A DNA stretch of 18,199 bases from Candidatus Methanolliviera sp. GoM_oil (GTDB lineage: Archaea > Halobacteriota > Methanoliparia > Methanoliparales > Methanoliparaceae): contig CABGHG010000019.1 of assembly GCA_902158735.1 (NCBI GenBank), forward strand, positions 1 through 18,199, written 5' to 3'. The notes under the pieces are model-generated. The model was given only the letters and a program-made list of their open reading frames with translations, had not been told where the DNA came from and made no database searches. Each line of letters begins with the position of its first letter. The stretch's first letter is position 1. Of the stretch, positions 1 through 7,230 are shown one piece after another. Position numbers and translations under genes: made by a program.

Positions 1-615
1 CGGAAGTGATAGAGGAAGTTCTACCTTTGTTAAAACTTGTCTATCCGTCGCTCCAAAGGAACTTGCCATCTCTTTTAAATCTTCAGGCACCTGCGTTATA
101 CCGAGATATGTCAATCTGACAGGTGGAGGAGTTGCAAATATTACGGTCGCAAATAATCCGGGAACCTCCCCAATGCCGAATAACATCGCTGCGGGAATCA
201 AATAGACGAAAGAAGGCATCGTCTGCATGAAATCCAAGATAGGCATTGTGACCCTCTTCACTAAATCATTTCGCGTCATCCAAATTCCGATCGGGATGCT
301 GATGATCAACGCGACGCTCGTCGCAATTAAGACCAATACAAAAGTTTTTATCAATTCTGGCCATAAATTTAAATCATAGATTAAAAAGAGACCAAAAAAA
401 CTTAATATCGCCGTTTCTTTCCTCGTTATGAACCAGATTATCAGACACAATAAGATGATGAGAACGATCGGATGAAAAGAGGATAAAAAATTTTCTAACG
501 CGATGATGACACCGCTAAATATCAATGTGATTGCATCGAAAACCATTGATAAATGCTCGATCAAGAAATTCACGAATAGATCGGCGGCATATCCGAGTGG
601 AATCTTCGGTATCAT
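1..615 (-). CDS. proW: Glycine betaine/quaternary amine ABC transporter permease (ProW/OpuAB type), 3' part missing
   Basis: This is the membrane subunit of a compatible-solute or quaternary amine importer. The first 205 codons are visible and the rest lies beyond the left edge. I chose the ATG at 615 because it follows the ATPase stop by 5 bp and a G-rich site (GGGGGTG) lies about 10 nt upstream, inside the ATPase end. The visible protein has a short N-terminus and hydrophobic segments at about residues 28-45, 48-64, 67-81, 88-112 and 135-162. The stretch MQTMPSFVYLIP (130-141) is characteristic of ProW/OpuAB permeases. The visible end holds the EAA loop that contacts the ATPase (EMASSFGATD...VELPLSLP, about 182-205). 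It is translationally coupled to the ATPase gene upstream. No substrate-binding protein is visible; it may be fused to the missing C-terminus or encoded further left. Family assignment is firm; the exact substrate is inferred. Confidence 0.9.
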   Translation of the reverse strand, partial: MIPKIPLGYAADLFVNFLIEHLSMVFDAITLIFSGVIIALENFLSSFHPIVLIILLCLIIWFITRKETAILSFFGLFLIYDLNLWPELIKTFVLVLIATSVALIISIPIGIWMTRNDLVKRVTMPILDFMQTMPSFVYLIPAAMLFGIGEVPGLFATVIFATPPPVRLTYLGITQVPEDLKEMASSFGATDRQVLTKVELPLSLP

Positions 616-620
616 AAAGG

Positions 621-1808
621 TTATAACACCCCCCTCTCCTCGGCCAAGCTCGATATCAGACTTCTCCTCGTAATTACCCCCAAACATTTATAGTCTTCAT
701 TGATCACGGCCAGGCATCTCTCAGATTTCCCGATTATTCGATAGATATCTTCTATTAACACATTTGAATCTATCGTATCCGCTTCTTTTATGATTCCTCT
801 AACATCTCTCTCTCTTTTTTCAGCTAATTCCAATGCATCTTCCATCAGAACGATCCCTTTCAATCCTCTATCTCTTCCAACCACGAAGATATAATCCGAA
901 TCAGATGCGTTCATCTTTCTCATCGCAGTTCTCGGTCCTTCCGTCTCCCTCAAAGTTTCTCTCGGTTTTATCGCGATGTTTTCCGCCGTTAGTACCTTCG
1001 TCGTATCCACGTTCTTCAGGAATTTGGCGACGTATTCATTTGCAGGGTCCAATAGGATCTCTTCGGCCGTCCCGATCTGCTCGATCCTCCCGTCTCGCAT
1101 GATCGCGATTCTATCCCCAAGTTTCAATGCCTCATCCAAGTCGTGTGTAACAAAGATGATCGTCTTTTTCATCTCTTCTTGCAGATTTAACAGTTCTTCC
1201 TGCATCTCATTCCTTATCAAGGGATCTAACGCGCTGAATGGCTCATCCATCAATAATATATCGGGATCTATCGCCAATGCCCTCGCTAAGCCGATTCTCT
1301 GTTTCATCCCACCGCTTAGTTCGTTTGGATATCTTTCTTTCCAATCGATCAATCCGACCATCTTTAAGGATTCTTCCGATCTTTTATACCTATCTTCTTT
1401 TGGAATTCCCCTTATCTCCAATCCAAGTGCGACGTTCTCCAAGACGGTCCTATTTGGGAGAAGGGCAAAGTGTTGAAAGACCATCCCGATCTTTTTGCCT
1501 CTAAATCGCCTCAACTCTTTCTCATCCATCTTCTCGATCCTTCTTCCCTCAATACAGATTGAACCGCTCGTCGGCTCGACCAATCTATTTATACAGCGGA
1601 TCAAAGTTGATTTCCCCGATCCAGAAAGCCCCATTAGAACGAATAGTTCACCTTCACCCACATCAAAACTGACTCCAGCAATACCGACCGTTTGATCGGT
1701 CTCTTTTAGAATTTTATCCTTTGAATAGCCATCTTTTAACAATTTTAGCGCTTTTTTCGGATTGCCTCCAAAGATCTTTGCCAATTTTTCAACTATGATC
1801 TTCGCCAT
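621..1808 (-). CDS. proV: Glycine betaine/quaternary amine ABC transporter ATP-binding protein with CBS domains (ProV/OpuAA type)
   Basis: This cytoplasmic ATPase subunit energises the importer encoded with it. It has 395 residues, the usual ProV/OpuAA length. The N-terminus (MAKIIVEKLAKIFGGNPKKAL) matches the typical family start, including the basic segment before the nucleotide-binding domain. Visible motifs are Walker A GLSGSGKST (60-68), Q-loop Gln112, signature LSGGMKQR (164-171), Walker B ILLMDEP (184-190) and the H-loop in FVTHDLDEA (His222). Residues about 270-395 form a tandem CBS-like region, which in OpuA senses ionic strength or nucleotide. No clear Shine-Dalgarno precedes the ATG at 1808, so the transcript may be leaderless or have a short leader. 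The next gene downstream is the permease (5 bp gap). The divergent neighbour is an SDMT-like methyltransferase, which supports betaine or a related quaternary amine as substrate; the substrate itself is inferred. Confidence 0.93.
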   Translation of the reverse strand: MAKIIVEKLAKIFGGNPKKALKLLKDGYSKDKILKETDQTVGIAGVSFDVGEGELFVLMGLSGSGKSTLIRCINRLVEPTSGSICIEGRRIEKMDEKELRRFRGKKIGMVFQHFALLPNRTVLENVALGLEIRGIPKEDRYKRSEESLKMVGLIDWKERYPNELSGGMKQRIGLARALAIDPDILLMDEPFSALDPLIRNEMQEELLNLQEEMKKTIIFVTHDLDEALKLGDRIAIMRDGRIEQIGTAEEILLDPANEYVAKFLKNVDTTKVLTAENIAIKPRETLRETEGPRTAMRKMNASDSDYIFVVGRDRGLKGIVLMEDALELAEKRERDVRGIIKEADTIDSNVLIEDIYRIIGKSERCLAVINEDYKCLGVITRRSLISSLAEERGVL

Positions 1809-1908
1809 TTATATATGATATGAAAAAACTCATCCATCAAAAGCTTTTTCTTAAATTATCTCAAAGGATTCGTTCGATTTGATAGTAAAGCATAAGTAAT
1901 ATAAAAAT
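1809..1908. promoter_or_regulatory. Divergent A/T-rich promoter region between the importer and the SDMT-like gene
   Basis: This 100-bp gap separates two genes reading outward, so it must hold both starts of transcription unless one is read from elsewhere. It is strongly A/T-rich. A possible plus-strand box (TTAAATTAT, about 1852-1860) lies roughly 50 nt before the ATG at 1909. Neither gene has a recognisable Shine-Dalgarno. I cannot assign individual TATA/BRE elements with confidence. Confidence 0.35.
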
Positions 1909-2784
1909 ATGATCTCCCTCCACAGAACGATTAAAGCCAAAAAAAGTCAGGGGGATTTTTATATAAGAGGCGATATTGAAATAACAAAGAGATACTATGA
2001 CGGCGTTGCCCACGAGATATACAGAGAGACGTGGGATGAAGATAACCATCATTTGGGGATATTCGATGGGACTTTAAGCTTTTCAGATGCTTCAAAGAAG
2101 GCAAATGAGAATCTTTTAAGCAAATTAGAGATAGATGAGAATTCTAACGTACTAGATATTGGAAGCGGGTTCGGTGGTCTTCCACGCTTTATAGCGGGCA
2201 ATGTCGGATGTCGCGTCATCGGATTGAACCTCTCAGGAAGAGAGAATGATTATGCAAGAGATAGGAATAGAGAGGTAGGTCTAAATCATCTGATAGATGT
2301 AATAGATGGCGATTTTAACGACATACCTTTCAAAGATGAATTTTTTGATATAGCCGTGAGCCAAGATGCGATGCTTCACAGTCCGGATAAAAGAGAGCTT
2401 ATAACAGAATGCGCGCGGGTGCTGAAAAAGAAAGGTAGATTTATATTTTCAGATATATTAAATACCGGATTGAGCGGTGAAGAGGAGAGAATTGCAAACG
2501 AAAGGATAAACGCGCCCTATCTTGGAACATTCGATCTTTACAGGGAATATCTTATTGAAAATAAATTTAGAATTGATGAGATATCTAATTTAGGATCTTT
2601 AAATGTTGAGATGACGTATCGAACGGTTCATGATAATCTGATCGAGAAGAGAGAATTTTTAGAAGATGAAAAAGATATTCCTTCTAAAACAATAGAAAAT
2701 ACTTTGAAAGGACTGAAATTTTGGGTAGATAAAGCAAGAGAAGAGAAGATCGGCTGGGGTCTCTTTGTGGCAGTGAAAGATTGA
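1909..2784 (+). CDS. Sarcosine/dimethylglycine N-methyltransferase-like SAM-dependent methyltransferase
   Basis: This is a 291-residue class I SAM methyltransferase that closely follows the SDMT family, which methylates sarcosine and dimethylglycine to glycine betaine using SAM. Family features are the ITKRYYDGVAHEIYRETW segment (25-42), HHLGIFDG (47-54), the SAM-binding motif VLDIGSGFGG (81-90), LNLSGREN (106-113), SQDAMLHSPD (151-160), and the C-terminal GLKFWVDK...GWGLFVAVKD. The ATG at 1909 is the first in-frame start and there is no Shine-Dalgarno, so translation may be leaderless. It lies divergent from the betaine-type importer and 122 bp before the corrinoid gene. The SAH it makes could be cleared by the hydrolase at 9915. 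The odd point is that a betaine-forming enzyme precedes what appears to be a betaine-demethylating operon. Family is confident; the exact acceptor (glycine, sarcosine, dimethylglycine or another amine) is not determinable here. Confidence 0.82.
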   Translation: MISLHRTIKAKKSQGDFYIRGDIEITKRYYDGVAHEIYRETWDEDNHHLGIFDGTLSFSDASKKANENLLSKLEIDENSNVLDIGSGFGGLPRFIAGNVGCRVIGLNLSGRENDYARDRNREVGLNHLIDVIDGDFNDIPFKDEFFDIAVSQDAMLHSPDKRELITECARVLKKKGRFIFSDILNTGLSGEEERIANERINAPYLGTFDLYREYLIENKFRIDEISNLGSLNVEMTYRTVHDNLIEKREFLEDEKDIPSKTIENTLKGLKFWVDKAREEKIGWGLFVAVKD

Positions 2785-2816
2785 TTTTTTCTCACTTGAG
2801 AATGAGCATGAAAGAT

Positions 2817-2868
2817 TTGGATCGCCATTAGGTGAAAAATTTGGTTGTATCCAACGGCGATTCCTTGG
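2817..2868 (+). promoter_or_regulatory. Possible structured leader before the corrinoid operon
   Basis: The 122-bp gap before the corrinoid gene opens with a T-run (2785-2790) that could end the preceding transcript. It then contains competing inverted repeats. GGATCGCC (2819-2826) can pair with GGCGATTCC (2856-2864) with one bulged T. TTGGAT (2817-2822) can pair with ATCCAA (2849-2854). CCAA (2851-2854) can pair with TTGG (2865-2868). These pairings are mutually exclusive, which is the layout of a switch, but short repeats can arise by chance. I see no cobalamin-riboswitch B12 box. Confidence 0.25.
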
Positions 2869-2906
2869 CTTTGGAAAGAATTGAACGTAAAAAAGGAGTG
2901 ATCTGT

Positions 2907-3563
2907 ATGACAAGAAAAGAAGAGGTTTTTGAAAGGGTTGAGAAAAGCATTTTGGATTTTGATGGAGATAAAGCTGTAGAAGTGGCAAAAGAAGCCATTA
3001 ATAGCGGTGTGGAGCCAGTTGAAGTAATAGAAAGAGGAGTAAGGAAAGCTCTTGAGACGGTTGGAAAGAAGTATGAAACGGGAGAGCTATTCATAATACA
3101 TCTTGCAGCGGCCGGTGAAGCTGCAAACAGGGCGATAAATGAGGTTCTCAAACCAGAAATTGAAAAGAAGGGAGAAGAGATCCATTTTACTGGGAAGGTC
3201 TTAATAGGAACTGTTGCCGGAGATATACATGAGATAGGGAAGACGATCGTAAGTGCTATGTTACTTGCTAGCGGTTTTGAGGTGACGGATTTAGGGAAGG
3301 ATGTTCCTATTGAGACGTTTGTAAGGGAGGTAAAGGAGCAAAATCCGGATATACTCGGTATGTCTGCATTGCTGAGCACAACTATTCCCGTCCAGAAGGA
3401 TGTAATAGAGGCGCTTCAAAAGGAAGGGTTGAGAGATAAAGTAAAAGTTATGGTAGGAGGAGCTCCAGTTACCCAGGAATGGGCGGAGGAGATAGGAGCC
3501 GATGCGTATGGTGTGGATGCTGTCGATGCGATGAAGAAGGCAAGGAAATTGGTAGGAGCCTAA
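2907..3563 (+). CDS. Corrinoid (cobalamin-binding) methyl carrier protein, MttC/MtbC/MtgC family
   Basis: This 218-residue protein carries the methyl group on a cobalamin between the substrate methyltransferases and the pterin methyltransferase. The N-terminal helical cap domain spans about residues 5-90. The Rossmann-like B12-binding domain spans about 95-218, with the base-off ligand motif GDIHEIG (Asp106, His108, Gly111). His108 is the expected lower cobalt ligand. The later motifs GMSALLSTT and VMVGGAPVT are typical, as is GADAYGVDA near the C-terminus. I chose the ATG at 2907 because AAAGGAGTGAT lies just upstream. An in-frame GTG at 2832 would add 25 residues but has no ribosome site and the extension resembles no known cap. 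It is the first gene of the operon and the only corrinoid protein for two methyltransferases. Confidence 0.93.
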   Translation: MTRKEEVFERVEKSILDFDGDKAVEVAKEAINSGVEPVEVIERGVRKALETVGKKYETGELFIIHLAAAGEAANRAINEVLKPEIEKKGEEIHFTGKVLIGTVAGDIHEIGKTIVSAMLLASGFEVTDLGKDVPIETFVREVKEQNPDILGMSALLSTTIPVQKDVIEALQKEGLRDKVKVMVGGAPVTQEWAEEIGADAYGVDAVDAMKKARKLVGA

Positions 3564-3587
3564 GTTTGAATAAGCGGAGGAGACTTC

Positions 3588-5054
3588 ATGGTTAAGAGAG
3601 GAGTAAAGGGAAAGGAGCTCAGGTTGCTTTCAGACGAAGGGGTGGAGGCAATCCATAATGCTGCTCTGGACGTTTTGAGAGAGACTGGAATAGATTGCTA
3701 TTCCGAGAAAATTCTGGAAGTATTTGAAGAAGGAGGCGCAGATGTTTCAGATAAGAGGGTGAGAATTCCAGAGTATTTGATCGATGAAGCTACAAAGAAA
3801 GCCCCGTCAAAGATACTATTCTGTGGCCGAGATCCCAAGAATGATATCTTGCTTGAGGGAAGCAGGATATATTATGGATTCGGTGGGACTCCTACACCTT
3901 TGATTCTGGATCATAGGACTGATGAATTTAGGAGACCAACCAAAAAAGATATGATTGAGACAACTTTGGTGGGGGATGCGCTGCCCAACATGGACTTCAT
4001 AATGACAAATGCAGGAGTTTTTGATGTTCCTTATGAGGTGGAATACCTCCATGAACTTGATGTTCTGTTCAACTATACGGAGAAGCCAATTCTCTATTCT
4101 GCTCCAGGATCTTATCTTGCCCGTAAGTACCTTGAGATGGGGATAGCTGTTGCAGGGGGATTAAAAGAGCTGCAGAGGAGGCCATTTATAACCCTCTACA
4201 GTGAACCTGCTTCTCCTCTAATGCTAACAGAATCACAGGAAAACATTATAGAGTTCGCAAAAGCAAACATCCCCATTGCCATAGGTCCGATGCCCCTCTC
4301 TGGTGGAACGGCACCTGGAACTCTTGCTGGCAGCTCCGTCATAGGAAATGCGGAGACATTGGCTGGGATAATTTTGGCAGAGCTAGTAAATCCACACGCT
4401 CCTGTCATATATGGAGGATGGGGTTTGACGATGGATCCGAGAAGCGGAATATGTGCTTATGGTTCTCCAGAATTTGCGATAGGGGCAAATACAATAACTG
4501 CGCAGATGGCCAGGTTCTACAATTTGCCTTCGTATGGATTTGGGGGATGTGCAGATGGAAAGCTTCCTGGCCCACAATCTGGAGCAGAGGTGATGATGAA
4601 TGCTCTGGTAGCTGGTCAATCAGGGGTAAATTTGATCCATGATTGTGGCTACCTGGCTGGAGGCATGGTTGGATCAACCGAACAGGCAGTAATAGTCGAT
4701 GATGTTGTGGGAATGGCAAAGAGGATAGTACAAGGAGTAAGGGTTGATGATGATCATCTGGCGGTAGATGTTATAAAAGAGGTTGGGCCTGGAGGAAATT
4801 TTATGACTCACAAGCACACCAGAGATCACGTAGATGAATTTTTATTGCCAGAATTATTCGACAGGAATTCTTTTGGAACGTGGCAGAGCAGAGGGGCAAA
4901 GGAGACCAGAACCATCGCGAAAGAGAGAGTGGAAGAGATACTGAAAGAACATAAGCCTGAGCCTTTAGGGCAAGAAATTAGGGAGAAGCTCTCCAAAGTG
5001 ATAAAGGAAGGGAAAAAGGAGCTCATCACGAAGCAGAAGGAGGCAGAAGGATGA
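3588..5054 (+). CDS. Non-pyrrolysine MttB-family (COG5598) quaternary amine:corrinoid methyltransferase, paralogue 1
   Basis: This 488-residue TIM-barrel methyltransferase belongs to the trimethylamine methyltransferase superfamily. Members such as the glycine betaine enzyme MtgB lack pyrrolysine and demethylate quaternary amines. It opens LRLLSDEGVEAIHNAALDVLRETGI and carries PEYLIDEATKKAP (about 65-77) and FCGRDPKND. The central SEPASPLMLTES and the C-terminal VKEVGPGGNFMTHKHT-like region are also family-typical. No in-frame TAG interrupts it. At the place where, from memory of the M. barkeri MttB loop, pyrrolysine sits, it reads GGCADGKLP with Cys321. A strong site (GGAGGAG) precedes the ATG at 3588, 24 bp after the corrinoid gene. 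Its stop overlaps the start of the second paralogue (ATGA). The substrate is unknown; betaine is favoured by the importer and SDMT neighbours. Carnitine, butyrobetaine or proline betaine are alternatives. Confidence 0.9.
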   Translation: MVKRGVKGKELRLLSDEGVEAIHNAALDVLRETGIDCYSEKILEVFEEGGADVSDKRVRIPEYLIDEATKKAPSKILFCGRDPKNDILLEGSRIYYGFGGTPTPLILDHRTDEFRRPTKKDMIETTLVGDALPNMDFIMTNAGVFDVPYEVEYLHELDVLFNYTEKPILYSAPGSYLARKYLEMGIAVAGGLKELQRRPFITLYSEPASPLMLTESQENIIEFAKANIPIAIGPMPLSGGTAPGTLAGSSVIGNAETLAGIILAELVNPHAPVIYGGWGLTMDPRSGICAYGSPEFAIGANTITAQMARFYNLPSYGFGGCADGKLPGPQSGAEVMMNALVAGQSGVNLIHDCGYLAGGMVGSTEQAVIVDDVVGMAKRIVQGVRVDDDHLAVDVIKEVGPGGNFMTHKHTRDHVDEFLLPELFDRNSFGTWQSRGAKETRTIAKERVEEILKEHKPEPLGQEIREKLSKVIKEGKKELITKQKEAEG

Positions 5055-6493
5055 GAGGCATGATAGATGGTGGCCAGTTGGAGCTTTTATCCAGAGATCA
5101 TCTTAAAAGATTGCATCTTGGTGTTCTGGAAATTTTAAGAGAAGTTGGAGTAAAAGTTGAGGATAGAGAAGCTTTGGAAATCCTGAATAAAGCAGGAGCA
5201 GAGGTAGATTTTAAAGAGATGATGGTAAAGATACCAGAGTATCTGGTTATGGAGAGTATTCAAAAAGCTCCAAAGAACGTTACTTTTTATGGAAGGGATC
5301 CCAATGAAAGCTTTTCAGTTAAAGGAGGAAAAGGAGTTTACTTTGGTCCATGTGCAGGTCCTCCCTACTTCATTGATGAGAATGGAACTAGGAGAAGAGG
5401 AAAGCTCACCGATATGGAAAAATCCGCTAGAGTAGCCGATGCTCTGCCCAATATCGATTTTGTAACCGGACTAACTACTGCCTCAGACGTCTCCCCAAGT
5501 GCCATAGATCTATATGAGCAGTTTGCGGTGATGTCCAATACAAAAAAACACGTTCATGTCTTTGTTTATAAAGGTGGAGCAGAGATGATAAAGGCCCAGA
5601 TAGAGCTGGCCAGTTTGTTTGCAGGTAGCGAAGAGGAGCTAAGCAAAAGACCAATCTTTAGCTTCTACGTAGAGCCAGCTTCTCCCCTGTATGTTGGGAA
5701 AGGTCTGGGGGAAGCTGTGATAGAAGCTGCCAAGCTAAAGATTCCTGTAATCTATACGCCCATTCCATTAGCCGGTGCAACAAATCCTGTCACCATAGCA
5801 GGAACAGTTATAGAAAGTGTGGCAGAATCTTTGGTAGGAAATGTAATAGCCCAACTTGTAAATCCAGGCACTCCAGTTGTCTTGGGCCCTCTTCCACTGA
5901 CTATGGAAATGAGGAGGGGGACGGCAATTTATACCAATATAGAAAGCGTTATGATGAGGGGAGCGATGGCTCAACTCTTCCGTTATTATGAGTTACCTTC
6001 CTGGGGAACTGCAGGCTGCACCGATTCAAAGCTCTTAGACGAGCAAGCAACATCGGAGGCGATGCTTACCCTTATAACCTCAGCTCTTACTGGAAATAAT
6101 CTCAATCATGATGTTGGATATGCTGAATCCGGAAAGAGCGGAAGCATCGCTCTGCTCACCATAGCTGATGAGATGATAGGAATGGTGAAAAGGCTGATAG
6201 GGGGAATAAGGGTTGATGATGAAACTCTGGCTCTGGATGCAATTAAGAGCGCAGGAGTGGGAGGGTCATTTTTGACTTTAAAGCACACTTTGAATACCTA
6301 TACCAAGGAGCATACCCCATCTGAGCTCTTTGATAGGCTTCCCTGGGATGCATGGGTCAAAGAAGGAGGAAAGACCCTTGTTCAGAGGGGTTATGAGAAG
6401 GTAAACAAAATACTTCGGGAACATGAGGTTGAGCCTATTTCAGCAGATGTAAGGGCAAAGGCAAAGGAGATAATAAAAAGATTTGAGGGATGA
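5051..6493 (+). CDS. Non-pyrrolysine MttB-family (COG5598) methyltransferase, paralogue 2
   Basis: This is a second 480-residue MttB-family enzyme, clearly divergent from the first but with the same architecture: LLSRDHLKRLHLGVLEILREVGV at the start, PEYLVMESIQKAP, FYGRDPNES, VEPASPLYVG, and the C-terminal VGGSFLTLKHT. The apparent pyrrolysine position reads TAGCTDSKLLDEQ, with Cys323. Translation is coupled to paralogue 1 through the 4-bp ATGA overlap, so the two are made together. This fits either two successive demethylations, two substrates, or a hetero-oligomer; the sequence cannot decide. It ends with TGA followed directly by TAG (6491-6496), an in-frame double stop. No internal TAG is present. 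Family assignment is strong and substrate assignment is not possible. Confidence 0.9.
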   Translation: MRGMIDGGQLELLSRDHLKRLHLGVLEILREVGVKVEDREALEILNKAGAEVDFKEMMVKIPEYLVMESIQKAPKNVTFYGRDPNESFSVKGGKGVYFGPCAGPPYFIDENGTRRRGKLTDMEKSARVADALPNIDFVTGLTTASDVSPSAIDLYEQFAVMSNTKKHVHVFVYKGGAEMIKAQIELASLFAGSEEELSKRPIFSFYVEPASPLYVGKGLGEAVIEAAKLKIPVIYTPIPLAGATNPVTIAGTVIESVAESLVGNVIAQLVNPGTPVVLGPLPLTMEMRRGTAIYTNIESVMMRGAMAQLFRYYELPSWGTAGCTDSKLLDEQATSEAMLTLITSALTGNNLNHDVGYAESGKSGSIALLTIADEMIGMVKRLIGGIRVDDETLALDAIKSAGVGGSFLTLKHTLNTYTKEHTPSELFDRLPWDAWVKEGGKTLVQRGYEKVNKILREHEVEPISADVRAKAKEIIKRFEG

Positions 6494-6515
6494 TAGAAGG
6501 AAAAGAGGAGAGGAA

Positions 6516-7229
6516 ATGCCTGTTTTGCGTAACTTAAATTTGCATCTTGGGATGGACCAAATATTGCGGCGATATGGGATGGGCGAGCATGTTAAAAGTT
6601 TGGCAAAATCTAAATCTAAACTTCCGTTAAGCATCTATAGACTTATGGAAAAGCTTAATAAGAATCTCAATGGCCTTCTAACTCCAGCTATTTCATATAA
6701 CTTCTATTCCATTGCGAAGATAGAATCATCTCAGTTATTTCTGGAAGATGGAACAGGGCTCAAAGGCTCTTTACTTCCTAAACTTTTTAGGCAGGGAAAA
6801 GAGCTTATGGTTTCTGCATGCACAATAGGTCCTGGGCTAGAAGAAAAGGTTGAAGAGCATTTAAAAAGTAAAGATATCCTTACTGCTACTTTACTGGATG
6901 GAATGGGAAGTGCAGCCGTTGATGATCTTCTAAAAAAAATTCCCGCAATTGCTAAAAAAAGGGCTGAACAGAAGGGATTTAAAACCAGCGGTTGTATAAG
7001 CCCTGGAAGAAGGGAGTTTACCCTTGAAGAGCAGCCCAAGATTTTAAGGCTTGCCCATGCCGGAGAGATAGGAGTTAGATCAACTTCTCATAATATGATG
7101 ATTCCCGGGCAGTCAACTTCTGTAGTAATAGGCATTGGACCAAAGATGCCTTTCTGGGATCAAAAGGAGGCATGTGGATACTGTGATTTAAAGGATAGAT
7201 GCGCGTATAAAGTTATGGTGGAGGGTTAG
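6516..7229 (+). CDS. Corrinoid-activation protein with methionine-synthase-activation-like domain and C-terminal Cys cluster
   Basis: This 237-residue protein resembles the vitamin B12-dependent methionine synthase activation domain, which binds SAM and reactivates oxidised cobalamin. The central and C-terminal part shows the fold's signature: VSACTIGPGLE, TLLDGMGSAAVDDL, SGCISPGRREFTLEEQ (the SAM-binding loop equivalent) and GVRSTSHNMMIPGQSTSVVIGIG. It ends with ACGYCDLKDRCAYK, giving Cys220, Cys223 and Cys229 (CxxCx5C), a possible metal or Fe-S site not found in MetH. I prefer the ATG at 6516 because AGAGGAGAGG lies just before it. A TTG at 6483 would add 11 residues overlapping the preceding gene. 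It sits between the methyltransferases and the RACo gene (1-bp gap). The role in corrinoid reactivation is inferred from domain and context; an electron-transfer or scaffold role is possible. Confidence 0.78.
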   Translation: MPVLRNLNLHLGMDQILRRYGMGEHVKSLAKSKSKLPLSIYRLMEKLNKNLNGLLTPAISYNFYSIAKIESSQLFLEDGTGLKGSLLPKLFRQGKELMVSACTIGPGLEEKVEEHLKSKDILTATLLDGMGSAAVDDLLKKIPAIAKKRAEQKGFKTSGCISPGRREFTLEEQPKILRLAHAGEIGVRSTSHNMMIPGQSTSVVIGIGPKMPFWDQKEACGYCDLKDRCAYKVMVEG

Positions 7230-7230
7230 T

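Noticed and set aside
976..1476. 166-codon plus-strand open frame
   Set aside because: Antisense to the ATPase gene, whose motifs are complete; Ser/Ile/Phe-rich composition of a shadow frame.
2802..2906. In-frame TAG (2829-2831) between an ATG at 2802 and the corrinoid gene, as possible pyrrolysine readthrough
   Set aside because: A good Shine-Dalgarno directly before the ATG at 2907 gives a normal-length corrinoid protein, TAG is used as an ordinary stop at 7227 and 14150, and the extension resembles no known domain.
2832..2906. GTG start at 2832 for the corrinoid protein
   Set aside because: No ribosome site, while AAAGGAG precedes the ATG at 2907.
2828..3379. 183-codon minus-strand open frame
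   Set aside because: Antisense to the corrinoid protein gene; low-complexity Ser/Phe-rich translation.
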